NCBI RefSeq assembly: GCF_013373865.1
Contig: NC_050476.1
Coordinates: forward strand, 12,241,001 to 12,305,000
DNA: 64,000 bases
Reading direction: 5' to 3'
Source of the DNA: Monomorium pharaonis
Taxonomy: Eukaryota; Arthropoda; Insecta; Hymenoptera; Formicidae
Part shown: piece by piece, positions 1 to 10,751 of the stretch
How the letters are laid out: each line of letters opens with the position of its first letter
Numbering within the stretch: the stretch's first letter is position 1
Position numbers and translations under genes: made by a program
Notes under the pieces: generated by a model
Told to the model about the DNA's origin: nothing
Seen by the model: only the letters and a program-made list of their open reading frames with translations
Databases searched by the model: none

Positions 1-288
1 GTTGATCCTGGTAGCACGTGGAAGGCACGTCTGCGGTCCGCGATAGCGCCCCATGCGTATCTGAACACGCATCTCCTGTTTGATTTGGCCGGTCCGTTCG
101 TCGGCTAGTTGTACGGAGGCGGTGATGCGGCGGACATTGGCATATGTGCTCGGCAGTGTCTTCGGCCACGTAATACAGAATTGCGCTGCAGTCTAGCAGA
201 GCGCGGTGCCGTTGTCCAATTTCAATGGTCCCCCATAGTCGTGGATCGGTCTGTTCATTTCGGGGGCTAATGCTCGACAGCTGGACTT
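1..288 (-). pseudogene. Ty3/gypsy retropepsin fragment (decayed)
   Basis: Reading the minus strand below gag gives a retropepsin-like stretch. It has an IEIGQRHRALLD lead-in and then DCSA where the family has D-S/T-G-A (around 186-201), followed in a shifted frame by a region ending VQIRMGRYRG. The aspartic protease of gypsy-type elements cleaves the Gag-Pol polyprotein inside the particle. The catalytic triad is altered and the frame is broken at about 140, so this copy cannot work. It continues the gag at 289-1090 in the expected gag-protease order. The window starts inside the element, so reverse transcriptase, if present, lies to the left. Assignment to Ty3/gypsy rests on gene order and the primer binding site. 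Confidence 0.62.
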
Positions 289-1090
289 TTATGCGTCGGT
301 GTCCGGGCTGGTGGTAAACCGGGAGGCCCCCTCTTTCTCCTCGACTTGCTTGGCGTTTCCCGGCGTGTCGTGACAATTCCGGGTGAGCATCCCCTTCTTC
401 CTGTAAGCAGAACAGCTTGGGGGGTCGTTTGCAGAAGCGGCGGGTATGCCCTCTTCGGGTCTTCGGCTTCTCTTTGGTCTTCGGTGGTTGGTAATTTTGT
501 TCGTAGCGTCTGGCGCGCTTGTAACCGTCGGTGAGCTGCAACAGTCCCGGGAGGTCGAGGAAGTCATTTCGGCGCGCATACAAGTGGTATTCCGGTCGCA
601 AGTTATGGTAGATGCGTTCAAGACGGTCCTCCGCGGGTATCTCTCCGTGACGGCGTATCAGGGTCTGGAGTGCCGTTACATATTCTCGTGCGATCTCGTT
701 CGGTCCCTGGGTTCAGCGTGCGATCTCGGCCTCTAGTTCAAAGTGAGTCTTGGTGGGTACGAAGTACCGCCGGAAGTCTTTTCTCAGTCCGCCCAGTCTC
801 TCCAATCGTCCCGGTTGTTCCGATACCAAAGGAGTGCCTAGTCTTTGAAGAGCAGCGGAAGGCATCGCTGTAATTGCGCCCGTGTTAGCCCGTAACTGAG
901 GAGCATATCCTCGAGGCGCTCTAAGAATGCGACTCCGTCTTTCCAATCGAACTGGCATTCCCATTTGCGGACGGTATCCAGGAGTGCCGCCGTGTCCGAT
1001 AAGGTACCCTTGCGTCGTGTCCGGGGGTCCGTCAGACAGTTCCAATTTTATCTGCGCTGCTGTCGTCGGCCGTAATTTCTCCGTCGGTCA
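289..1090 (-). pseudogene. Ty3/gypsy gag (decayed)
   Basis: The minus strand encodes the retrotransposon Gag core in pieces. They include FDWKDGVAFLERLEDML, LWYRNN, DFRRYFVP and YHNLRPEYHLYARRNDFL, in the order typical of the Gag capsid domain (retrotrans_gag). Further on is a degenerate CCHC zinc knuckle, CSAYRKKGMLTRNC, in which the second Cys is Tyr and the His is Met. At least two in-frame stops (near 715 and 848) and frame changes between the blocks show it is dead. Gag would form the capsid and bind the genomic RNA. It lies between a tRNA-Lys-like primer binding site (1174-1191) and the protease remnant, so the order LTR-PBS-gag-protease is preserved on the minus strand. Identity as a gypsy-type Gag is fairly sure; the clade is not. 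Confidence 0.72.
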
Positions 1091-1173
1091 TTTCGCGTTT
1101 GACGGGGCCGTCGGTGCGGAATTTGTCGCTCGCGGTCGGCATCATCGCAATATCTTGCCTATTCACTCAACCA

Positions 1174-1191
1174 GTCCCTGTTCAGGCGTCA
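1174..1191 (-). other. Primer binding site, tRNA-Lys type
   Basis: On the minus strand the 18 bases TGACGCCTGAACAGGGAC differ at two positions from the known tRNA-Lys primer binding site. They start three bases after the LTR terminal CA, exactly where a retroelement primes minus-strand DNA. This fixes the orientation of the LTR and gag remnant. Confidence 0.75.
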
Positions 1192-1194
1192 TTT

Positions 1195-1740
1195 TGTAAC
1201 CGTGAACTTTGAATTTTATTGGCTTCGGAATTCAGGGTTCGGGCGGCGGGCTGGTTGAGTGAATAACGAAGGCAAAATGAATTAAGCTTAACACTACGGT
1301 TTATTATAATATTCCTAACTAATATATACAATGATCCCTATGCTAATATGTACAGTACTTAATTACTAGTATTTTGTTGTGCGAGGCGCGTAAGTATAAT
1401 GTTGGCGATCTGTGTCGCGGTGCGCACGTGCGCGTGGTATTGTGACGCTGGATTGGCTGCGGCGGGCGTACGGCCCGTGTGTCGGTAAATCGGTACGCCG
1501 ATTGGCGGTAGCGGCCGGTCTCGGTATTCGCGGCGCTCGTGGCGGTACAGCTACGGCTGTGCGGTGCGAGGCGGCGCTCGAGTCGGTCGCGGCGGTAGCC
1601 GGATTGGCTGCAATACTACGGTCGCGGTTGCGCGGTACGGCGCGGCGATCTCATATCTTGCGCGTGCCTAATATCTTGCGCGTGAATCTCGGCTGCGCAC
1701 GAACGACCGGATTGGGCGTCAGATGTGCTTGACGGCACGT
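1195..1740 (-). repeat. Truncated 5' LTR of the gypsy remnant (copy A)
   Basis: Minus-strand LTR ending CGGTTACA at 1195, next to the primer binding site. It shares its sequence with copies at 3956-7138 and 7294-8260, including a conserved polyadenylation signal (AATAAA on the minus strand, 1300-1305). The match fades near 1740, so the LTR start and promoter are missing. The GC-rich open frames in it are not genes. Confidence 0.7.
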
Positions 1741-2781
1741 CAATTCACGAAAATTTGCCACAGACAACCTCAATTCGCACGCAAAAAACGATCAGCTCAC
1801 CTAACGGCAGAGGGGTAGGGTCTGAGAAAGGGGCATACACCATACGATAGAGCGGAACGTGACAGAAAATCAAATCCTGATAAGACGGATAAAAATAATA
1901 AAAATAACGTTTATTACTTGAAAAGAAGGAAAATGAATAAAGAATTAACATGCAGAACGCGAAAGATAATCGCACGCGCTAAACGGTACTCGCGCACGTA
2001 AACTCCGGCTCGACGATTCCGATAAACCCGTAGCGCGCGGGCACGACCTTTTTCACGCGCAATACACTTTGCTTCGGGCGGGCGAGACATGCCGAAACAA
2101 TCCCGGCAATGACACACCGCGAACGCGATACCCGGCCCCGGCCCGTAACGCTTGCTTTTTCCGAAACCAATCCCGACACGAAAATTTCTCGCGTGACGCG
2201 ACACCCGCTAACGATATCCACGGGGACTATTTTTTCCCAGGCGGCGCTACACGGCTCGCACGGGCGAGGGCTCTGCGGCGCATGCAGTCGCTGACTTCCC
2301 GGGGGAATCCGCTTTCCTCCTCGGCCACGATAGCCGACGCGATACAGCCCCTCCAGCTTGGATCCGACAACACACTAAAATCGCGAGGCCGCCCTGCGGC
2401 TGACGCAACACTAACACTAATCAATGTCAGATACAGAACGAGAACGGAGTGACTCGTCGGCCAGTGGCTTTACAAAGCACGATACAAGACGCAAAAGTTA
2501 TGGGCCATCTCACCGATAACGCTCCTAGCAGTCGTCACTCCTTCGCCACCAACGGCTGCGTCCTCAAGGTACTCGGTTCGCCTCGCAAGGGCTCGCTTGC
2601 CAACACCGATATTGGTGGATGGATTCCTCACTCGTCGCAAAACACATGTCTCTCGCGACTGTATGCACGCAAAAGCACGCGATCGACACCGCAAACCCCC
2701 ACTAGGAGCTGCGCGTTAACCCTCGTGCATCACGTGGTCCTAATCACAGCAGGGCGAGCAGTCCTGCGCCTGTGATCGTTC
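1741..2781 (+). repeat. GC-rich LTR-like debris
   Basis: No gene is seen. The only recognisable link is a short motif near 2467 (GTGGCTTTACA) also found inside the long solo LTRs at 35510, 58853 and 61148, with GC-rich flanks of similar character. I infer a fragment of that LTR family, cut on the right by the MITE at 2782. Open frames of up to 127 codons on both strands resemble nothing I know. Confidence 0.3.
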
Positions 2782-2934
2782 TAATGCCTGCGGCACACAC
2801 TTTCCATAAAACGTAACAGTAAGGTTTCGACACATTGGATTGGGCGACTGTAACCGTAACTGGCTAAATCAAGTATGTGATTAGTTAAAACCTTACTGTT
2901 ACGTCTTACGGAAAACGTGTGCCACAGGCATTAA
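2782..2934. mobile_element. MITE with about 45 bp inverted ends
   Basis: Both ends read TAATGCCTGYGGCACAC and continue with CGTAACAGTAAGGTTT in inverted orientation, separated by a short spacer. A second partial copy of one arm follows directly at 2939-3040 (CGTAACAGTAAGGTTTCGAC), so two family members abut. No coding capacity. Confidence 0.7.
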
Positions 2935-3169
2935 GCTGGTCACACACACTTTTCGTAGAACGTAACAGTAAGGTTTCGACCAATAACTTGGCACTAACCG
3001 CAACCGTAACAGTAGGAGTAGCGATCGATAACTTCAGCATGTTGGAATTTTACTGCTACGGTTCTTATGGACAGCCAATGAGATTGCAAGATTGTACGAC
3101 GTCACAACATGTCCGTAGAAATAGAAGTTAATTAAAATCTTGTAAAAAAAATATTATTTATAAAATAGA

Positions 3170-3690
3170 TCATTCGTACGACAAAATATATTATGATTCT
3201 GAAGATGCAGTATAATCACAAGATATGTGTTCACAAGATGAATGCTCACAAGATGTAAGTATTCCTGTAACTGAAATAAATACTGAAGTCGATGCTACGC
3301 TTATTGACATTGTGAAAGGTTATCCTCATCTTTACGCAAAGAATTTGAAAGATTTTAAAGATAAAAGTGTACGTGAACAGTCATAGATGGAAATAACATC
3401 CATTCTAAATTGCTCAGGTATATAAAATTATACAGATTTATAATATATATTTAATATTATTTTTACAATAATAATTTACAATACTTAAAATTATTTATAG
3501 TAGAAGATTGTTAGAGACGATGGATACGCTTAAAAGACAGATTTTCAAAAGAACGGAGATTACGGGATGCAGAAACAAAAAGCGGTAATGGCACTACAAC
3601 AAGAAACAATTTTTGTATCAAAATATGATATTTCTTGCAGAACATATTCAGTCAAGAAAGTAAGTAACCCAGCAAACAAAGTGACATCAA
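3170..3690 (+). pseudogene. MADF-domain protein, broken, two exons
   Basis: Exon 1 (about 3170-3417) encodes LIDIVKGYPHLYAKNLKDF and then MEITSILNC, the first half of a MADF domain, a Myb-related DNA-binding fold of insect transcription factors and some transposon proteins. A GT donor follows at 3418. After an intron of about 80 bases, exon 2 begins at about 3500 with RRWIRLKDRFSKERRLRDAE, the second half. In another frame it ends with YQNMIFLAEHIQSRK, the usual end of the domain. TAG replaces the expected Trp before MEIT, another TAG precedes RRW, TAA interrupts upstream and there is a frameshift near 3595. It is a decayed gene or transposon-borne domain with no recognisable neighbour partner. 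Confidence 0.6.
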
Positions 3691-3820
3691 ATAATGTTTT
3701 AATGACGTTTTATTGATGTCTCTATACGTTGATAAGATATTCTTGAAAGTATATTAATTGTTGTTACATTTTAATATTTTGGAACCTATACAAACTTGCA
3801 AATCACCAATAGACAAGCAG

Positions 3821-3873
<53 letters not shown>

Positions 3874-3955
3874 CATACAATATATACATGTATATATATA
3901 TGTGTGTATGTATATACACACACATACACTTTTTATATAAGTGTTTGTACCAGTA
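3691..3955. repeat. AT-rich spacer with (TA)n microsatellite
   Basis: Alternating TA runs from about 3822 to 3868, followed by TATG/CACA repeats. No gene is visible. Confidence 0.8.
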
Positions 3956-4783
3956 TGTAACGAGCCGTTCCTCCGCCACCGTTAAGGCATATAGATACGA
4001 GGCCGTTACCCTCCTACTTCGTATAGTCCCCTCCGCTTATCTCGTCTCCCCGCACATCTCCGCTCCTCTTGTCACCAAACGGGGGCTATAGAAGCCCTCC
4101 GTTGGTGATAAGAGAGCAGATCTCCCCGCTCTAGCGAACTGAGCCGACCGATCCTCTTAGCAAATTGAGCTAAGCCTCCAGAGCACGCACTGAGTATCGA
4201 ACATAACCACAAACCCGGTTCTCCTTGTTAGCGCGCACTGAGCGCTTCCTCGCGCCACACAGTGAGTGGCAGACCACCGCCCCGCTCGTTACCCGGATCC
4301 CGGTACGCGCACTGAGCTACCGATCCCGACCGCACACGGGGACCCCGCAGTGAAAAGAAACCGCCGACGCGGAAGATCATCCACGCGGGATGATTCTCGC
4401 CAACAACAACAGCTGATCGTCGAACAGCTGATCGCCGTGGCTGCCGAGCCGAGCTTCGCGCCGCACCGCGCAGCCGCGCACCGCCGCGACCAATCGTAGC
4501 ACCGCACCGACCGACTCGACGAATGGAAGCGCCGCACCGGCTACCGCCGCAGCCGACACGAGCGCCGCCTCGCACCGCACTGCCGAAATTGCACCGCCAC
4601 GAGCGCTGTAATCTTCGAAACCGGCCGCTACCGCAATCGACGCACCGACCGACCGGTACACGGGCCATACGCCCGCCGCAGCTAATCTAGCACTGAGACT
4701 CTACGCGCACATGCGCACCGCGACACACGTCGCCACTAGCGAATCGTCCGCGCCTCGCACAGCGAGATCTTAGGCTAAGGTTG

Positions 4784-5811
4784 TATACAGGGTGTCTGGT
4801 ATTTTTTTATGGGATTTTTATGAGCAGGTAGAGCGCATGAAACTGAACAGAAAAGTCCTTACCGTTTTTCCATTTTCGCAATAGTTAACAAATTAGTGAT
4901 TTGTAAAATTTTCTGTATTAGCCCGGCCTACCGACAAATGCAAGCGCGCTGAGCGCCCGGCCGCGGCGGCCGCCCCTCCCTAGCGCTTGAACCTTGAGAT
5001 TGCTAGGCGCGCGGGGTGAGTTGTTACAACAAGCAACAATGACTACGCACAAGCGACGCGTAACGCTAAATTCTCCCTTTGAATTATTTGGTAGTTCCTT
5101 ACCTTTTTGAATATTTGATAGTTCCTTACCTTTTTTAATGAAAATAAAATTTTCTAACAACAAAAAATATGTGTACGTGTACATACATGTGTACAAAAAA
5201 TATCAGATCTAATGCTTAAAGAAGTGATTACTAAATTTATTTTTTAATAAATAACGATTATTTTTAATAAAAAATATTTTTTTCATGATAGTCTTAAACA
5301 TCGTAAACTGTCATTATAAATTTTAAAAGAAGTTATTATCATATGCTCGAAACAAAATTTATGCTTCTTCAAAAAACATTAGAAAATTTTATTGATTAAA
5401 ATAGAAATGACAAGCAAAAAAATGTTTGTTTCAACTTTATATTCTTAATTAAAAATTAAATAACTAGGATATTTATATTTTTAATAAAATTAATCCTTGT
5501 GATAGATTTATAATACACGAAAAAAACTTTATGGTAAAAATTACTATGGTAAATAGTAAACGCGGGCCAAGGAGGAATTATGAAAATTTTTATTATGTTT
5601 TTCATCAAATTACGACAATATTTACACTACTTATATGATATAATTCTCTGAAATTTCTTCTTACAGTTCGTGGTTACTATCATAAATAATAAAATCATAC
5701 ATAATTTTACTATAAAATTTTCTCCGTGTAAATTTACGAATATATGAATTTATTAAATGTTTGAAAACTTATAAACAATATTTATTTAATTTAAGAAAAT
5801 TTTAGTTTGTA

Positions 5812-5883
<72 letters not shown>

Positions 5884-6975
5884 AGGGGGGGATACATACA
5901 TACACGAGCTAAAGAATAATCACTTTGTGACAGGAAAATGATTATTCCTTAATTCAAGAATTGGTTTGTAATTTGTGTGTAATTTGTGTGTGTGTGTGTG
6001 TGTATGTGTGTGTACATACGCGAAAATGTTAAACATTATTTGTTTTATGTAAAGTGTGGTGTTTATTATCAACAGAATACTCTTTTCAGTCATGAAAGAT
6101 AAAATAATTATTAAAAAAAATACAATTAAAAGTGAATAATTAATTTTTTTTAAACTAGAATCATATTTTTTTACGTGTACGTGCATAGTAATCAGCGTAA
6201 ATAGTAATAGTGATATAAAATCACGGAACTAAGGCATAATCATTTTCCTGTCACAAAGTGATTATTCTTTAGCTCGCGTATGTATGTACAAGGATTAATT
6301 TTATTAAAAATATAAATCCTAGTTATTTAATTTTTAATTAAGAATATAAAGTTGAAACAAACATTTTATTTGGTTGTCATTTCCATTTTAATCGATAAAA
6401 TTTTCTGTTTTTTTGAAGAAGCATAAATTTTGTTTCGAGCATATGATAACAGCTTCTTTTAAAATTTATAATGACCGTTTACGACGTTTAAGACTATCAT
6501 CAAAAAAATATTTTTTATTAAAAATAATTGTTATTTATTAAAAAAATAAATTTAGTAATCACTTCTTTAAGCATTAAAACTGATATTTTTTGTACACATG
6601 TATGTACACGTACACACATATTTTTTGTCGTTAGAACATTTTATTTTCATTAAAAAACGTAAGGAACTATGATAACTCAAAGGGAGAATTTAGCGTTACG
6701 CGTCGCTTGTGCGTAGCCATTGTCGCTTGTTGTAACAACTCCCCCCGCGCGCCTAGCAATCTCAAGGTTTAAGCGCTGGGGAGGGGCGGCCGCCGCGGCC
6801 GGGCGCTCAGCACGCTTGCATTTGCCGGTAGGCCGGGCTAATACAGAAAATTTTACAAGTCACTAACTTGTTAACTATTGCGAAAATGGAAAAACGGTAA
6901 GGACTTTTCTGTTCAGTTTCAAGCGCTCTACCTGCTCATAAACATCCCATAAAAAAATACCAGACACCCTGTATA
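4784..6975. mobile_element. Foldback element, 2.2 kb, arms of about 700 bp
   Basis: The ends read TATACAGGGTGTCTGGTA and its reverse complement, and the arms pair from 4784 to about 5507 with 6289 to 6975. Pairing resumes nearer the centre (5890-5950 with 6225-6290), so most of the right half mirrors the left. Stretch 5510-5890, which includes a (TG)n run, is extra in the left arm. A TA duplication at the ends would fit the Tc1/mariner/IS630 group, but there is no transposase and no credible ORF. It sits inside LTR copy B and is therefore younger than that LTR. Confidence 0.82.
5814..5881. repeat. (TG)n microsatellite
   Basis: Uninterrupted GT/TG dinucleotide run of about 65 bp in the left arm of the foldback, absent from the right arm. 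Confidence 0.95.
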
Positions 6976-7293
6976 ATAGATTAGGGACTCTGTACATATT
7001 AGCTAGTAGTATTGAATAAATCATAGTTGTTAAACATATATCACTTGCCTCCGTCATTCACTTAACCAGCCCGCCGTCCGAACCCTGAATTGCCCGCGGC
7101 TATCCGTAGCCAATAGTATTCGAAAATTCACGGTTACAAGTATATAGTGTTCTATATTTTAATATTATATATCATGTATTTCATAAATATTTTTAAAAAC
7201 ATTTAAAAAACATTTAAATAATAGGATAAGTCCCTTTTTTTTCATGAAAAAAATGTTTATTTCATATTAAAAAAAAAAATTCTGTTATTATAT

Positions 7294-8260
7294 TGTAACC
7301 GTGAATCCTGTGTTTCTATTGGCTATGGATAGCCGCGGGATTCAGGGTTCGGGCGGCGGGCTCGAATAAGTGAGAAGACGGTGTTTAATACTATGATTTA
7401 TTATATAGAATAACTCCTACGCTAATATATACAATGCCCTAAGCTACTATATACAATGTGTGGTCTCGCAATGCGAGATGTTCGTGTGTCGTGTGCTGGC
7501 GACTATGTCGCGGCATGCGCTTGTGTGCCTGCGCGTGATCGGTGCGGTGCCTTGATTGGCTATGGCGGCGGTGCGTATAATCGGTGTCGGTGTGGTGCCT
7601 CGGTTGGCTACGGCGGCGTGCGTGCCAATTGGTCGGCGCGGCGATTGGCAGCGGGTGCGGTATCAGCGGTTGCGGTGCGGTGGTACGTTGTGGCCTTAAG
7701 GCCTGACGCTAGCGGCGCTGTGATTTGCGGTGGCCAGCCTGGCCGTCGGTGTAGCGGCGCGTGAATCAGCGCGGTTGTCGGCGCTGTGCCCGGTATCAGC
7801 TGTTCGACGCATCAGCTGATCGCTCGATGCTATCGTTTAATCATCCCGCGTGGGTGACGGATCGCGGTACCGGTTTCCCCTCAGTGCGGGGCACCCGGAC
7901 GAGACGACGCGTGCGACCACTCAGTGCGCGGTCGAGAGCTTAGGTGCGGGACGTGTTGGTGAGTTGCCGCTCGGTACGCGGTCAAGAAGGCACTCACTGC
8001 GCGCCGGGAAGGATTGCGTTTCGAGGTTATGGCGCTCACTGTGCGCACTAGAAAGCCTGGCTCACTGCATCAGGAGGTACGGTCTGCTCAGTGCGCGGAC
8101 CGGGGAAGCTCTGATAACTTATCGTATCGCGAGTGGAGGGCTTATATACCCTCCACTCGGTGGTGAGGGAGGCAGAGACAAGCGGAGGGGACCGCACGAG
8201 ATAGGGGTTAACGGCACCGTTTGCTGTCATTCCGGTGACGGCGGGGAACGGCTCGTTACA
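7294..8260 (-). repeat. Solo gypsy LTR, copy C
   Basis: A 967 bp LTR bounded by TGTAAC and GTTACA with target duplication ATAT (7290-7293, 8261-8264). The sense strand is minus. TATATAAG lies at 8141-8148 and AATAAA at 7397-7402, about 740 bases apart, so the R region would be long. It is homologous to copies A and B and is the most complete of the three. The open frames of 60-138 codons in it are GC-rich chance frames. Confidence 0.85.
8141..8148 (-). promoter_or_regulatory. TATA box of LTR copy C
   Basis: TATATAAG on the minus strand, inside the LTR, flanked by the GGAGGG/CCCTCC palindrome that is also present around the weaker TATA-like site of copy B. Confidence 0.55.
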
Positions 8261-8379
8261 ATATAATAACCATTTATTTAACGTTTAAACAAATTTTTTA
8301 AAAATATTTACTGAACATTTGCTTAATGTTTTAAGAGCAAAAAATTGTTTGTATTATTCAATCATTTTGATAAATTCAA

Positions 8380-8564
8380 CGTAACCTCATCAGTGCAGCA
8401 TCGCTTAATTTCTACGGTAACTTAGGGAAGAAGACCAGACATGTTTCAGCCAACCTACAGTAGTACCTGTTAGAACATGTTTAATTTATACGCCCGAAAA
8501 AACGGTCACCCATCCAACTGTTAGCCACCGTCAACGTTGCTTGACTTCGAAGATCGTACGCAAC
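8380..8564 (-). mobile_element. 5S rRNA-like sequence, probably a SINE head
   Basis: On the minus strand, 8564-8503 carries AAGTCAAGCAACGTTG and then GTTGGATGGGTGACCG. These correspond to the A box and C box of the internal RNA polymerase III promoter of eukaryotic 5S rRNA, with the right spacing and roughly three-quarters identity by eye over about 62 bases. A TTTTTT run follows. Only the middle of 5S is present, attached to unrelated sequence running to about 8380, so this is not a functional 5S gene. A 5S-derived SINE (SINE3 type) is the best reading; a 5S pseudogene is the alternative. Confidence 0.6.
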
Positions 8565-9344
8565 CTAACACTTTGTGATGATCCATGAGTACTTCGTGTT
8601 TATTCATACATATTTGTCATAGATCATTTCAATAGCTTGTCAAAAGGATGAATCATGTATAGTTAACTCATATTTCTATAATTAAACATAAAGTTTTGCA
8701 GTTTTTTACTAATTTTTACATATACGAAATAGTTACATGTGGAATAACTTATGAAAAGATCTATTTTTGCTGTGTTCGTTAAAAAAACGAAGGATAGATG
8801 TCATTTCTTATAACTTTGAGTATTGTTAATATGCCATATTGTTTCGATAATACTCAGATAACAATTCGTGAGGTCATGTTACCTTCACGGCGTAATTATC
8901 ACACCGTGCATGCACGAAGGCATCATGCTCACTTCACGAAGTGATTTTGGTATACGTACGTGCATAAAAAGTTGCACTATACCATCACGTGTAATTACAC
9001 GTGTGACGGTACAGTGATTATGCACACGTGATGGCATAGTGAACACACACAATATTTAACATTATCTAAGATTAAAAATATTAGTTCTTTTAAATAAACG
9101 GAAAAATTTTAGATATTAGATATGTATATTATAATAGCCGCGCCTGATTCATTATATTATAATATTTAATAACAAAATGCCCGTATAGCGATTAAAATAG
9201 CATTTTTATTGTAATTGTTATTTTATATCATTATTATTATTATTATTATTTTATTTAATTATTATGCAAATTGTGTGAGTCTACATATAATGAAATCGTG
9301 AAATGTGTTAATTCATCTAAGCTCCATCTCCAATCGTTAACTTT
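8565..9344. other. Noncoding AT-rich spacer with an inverted repeat
   Basis: No gene is seen. An inverted repeat at 8975-9055 has arms CACTATACCATCACGTG and its near complement around an 18 bp perfect palindrome (8986-9003, CACGTG at both ends). An ATT repeat lies at 9231-9255. The palindromic part may be a small foldback or MITE. Confidence 0.6.
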
Positions 9345-9795
9345 TTCTCAGCTAGTCTAGTGGTCCGGCCGCTCAAGCGCGATCCAAGCGCGCATCTACG
9401 CCTAGCAACCTGTAGCGTTGCTAACGTCCTTGCGTTGATAACATTTCGCATGCCTCGCGTGCTCTGTACTCGAGTGCTTATAAATAACATCTTTGTTATA
9501 AATAATAAAGTCTTTGTTCCCGTGTTCCTGGCTTATCCTCGAGCCTTGCCGTCTAGTGAATTGAAAATCTCTCGTGTCCGCGCGCGACCGGCCGGTCCGG
9601 AAAGGACACACAAGGACGGGACGTTTCCGTTCGCGCGGCTTTACGCCTGTCCGTGCCTCGCCATTCGCTTCTTGTCGCCGTCGTCTTCGTCGTTCGGCGT
9701 CTCGGAGGTACGCGCGACCGTCGCTCGCAGCGGGAAACGACCGCGTCCTTGCTTCTTGACCGCGAGACCTAACTTCCTTTATGGTTGGTTGAAAA
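9345..9795 (+). repeat. LTR-like remnant, GC-rich
   Basis: This block has TATAAATA (9479) and AATAAA (9508) about 30 bases apart, followed by a GC-rich tail, resembling the promoter/R/U5 part of an LTR. I could not find matching ends or a target duplication. The 148-codon frame across it has no recognisable domain. Confidence 0.3.
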
Positions 9796-9799
9796 TATT

Positions 9800-9965
9800 C
9801 GATTAATCTGTGACGGCTCGAGTTTTATACACAAGAAAGGAAAAATTATTAAAAAAGTGCTCTCATCGCACGACGCAGTGGCAGGATACACATATACATA
9901 TTATAATACGTAAGTATAATACGCTAGAAATGCATCTAATATCTTATAATGTAATTTTTCAAATT
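9800..9965 (+). repeat. Dispersed repeat, copy 1
   Basis: About 165 bases, including CGCAGTGGCAGGATACACATAT, recur in the same orientation at about 36618-36775. Both copies lie just outside the hAT-type ends at 10230 and 36570. Family unknown. Confidence 0.55.
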
Positions 9966-9966
9966 A

Positions 9967-10083
9967 ATACCCCGTTGAATAGTTACCCATACGGAATCCA
10001 TACAAAACCGTCTAAAATCTATGGGAATCCACATACCTGTGGATAACCATCTGGATTTCCATCTCATATTTTCAACGGGGTAT
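9967..10083. mobile_element. MITE, 117 bp
   Basis: Ends ATACCCCGTTGAA and TTCAACGGGGTAT are exact inverted repeats, and the interior is itself partly palindromic (GGAATCC and GGATTTCC blocks). The A/T flanks are too simple to call the target duplication. Confidence 0.75.
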
Positions 10084-10588
10084 ATTTGCTATGGATTGGC
10101 TCTTTTCCAGAAAAATCACGGCAGTAATCGTGAAAGAATTTCACGTTTTAAAATCAGTATTATTATAGTTTAATACTCTTATAATTAACTTTCTGGTGGC
10201 TTATTATTATTGATTGCAGGTTTACTATTCAGTGTTGGGTAGTATCTCTATACATGTATCTACATACATGTATAGAGATACATTTTGTGTATCTGAACCT
10301 GTATCTGAGATACATTTGAATTAGAGTATTTGTATCTGTATCTAGATACAAAACACAGTATCTGAACTGCTTTCCAGATACATTTTCAGATACATTTTCA
10401 AATACATTTTCATGTACTTTTTGTCTTTATTGGGAAAAAAATGTTTTTTTAAGGTCATTTTTGATTTGCTATTACTGTCGATAGCGTCATTTAGATTTGC
10501 ACAAATAGTACTTATGTATGAAATAACTTTGCTATCTAGTCTATAGAATCATTAGATTTTGTGCATATTACATACATTATTAATATTA

Positions 10589-10625
10589 CTAGAACATTAC
10601 ATTGCGCGCGCTACGCGCGCGCCAT
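10589..10625 (-). other. Helitron 3' terminus: hairpin and CTAG
   Basis: On the minus strand, GCGCGCGCGTAGCGCGCGC forms a strong hairpin, followed by an 11-base spacer and CTAG. This is the textbook Helitron terminator, and the next base is T. Confidence 0.85.
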
Positions 10626-10702
10626 TACATTACATTTGACTATCCTTTTTCCAATACATTTTTAATATTATTATCTGAACATATAATTGTGTCAAAAACT
10701 AT

Positions 10703-10736
<34 letters not shown>

Positions 10737-10751
10737 TCCAAGAGAGAGAAA

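Larger units (their letters stand above)
3956..7138 (+). repeat. Solo gypsy LTR, copy B, split by a foldback
   Basis: The LTR starts TGTAACGAGCC at 3956 and ends CGGTTACA at 7138, with the 4 bp target duplication AGTA on each side (3952-3955, 7139-7142). Without the foldback insertion at 4784-6975 it is about 990 bp. It carries a TATA-like CTATAGAAG near 4085, several copies of a GCRCACTGAG motif between 4170 and 4330, and AATAAA at 7015-7020. No internal gypsy genes flank it, so it is a solo LTR left by LTR-LTR recombination. Its orientation is opposite to copies A and C. Confidence 0.8.

Noticed and set aside
4228..4668. 146-codon Arg/Gly-rich ORF on minus strand and its plus-strand partners
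   Set aside because: GC-rich LTR sequence; frames are not shared with copies at 1195 and 7294 and have no domain.
8503..8564. Functional 5S rRNA gene
   Set aside because: Only the middle of 5S matches, with many changes and no 5S ends.
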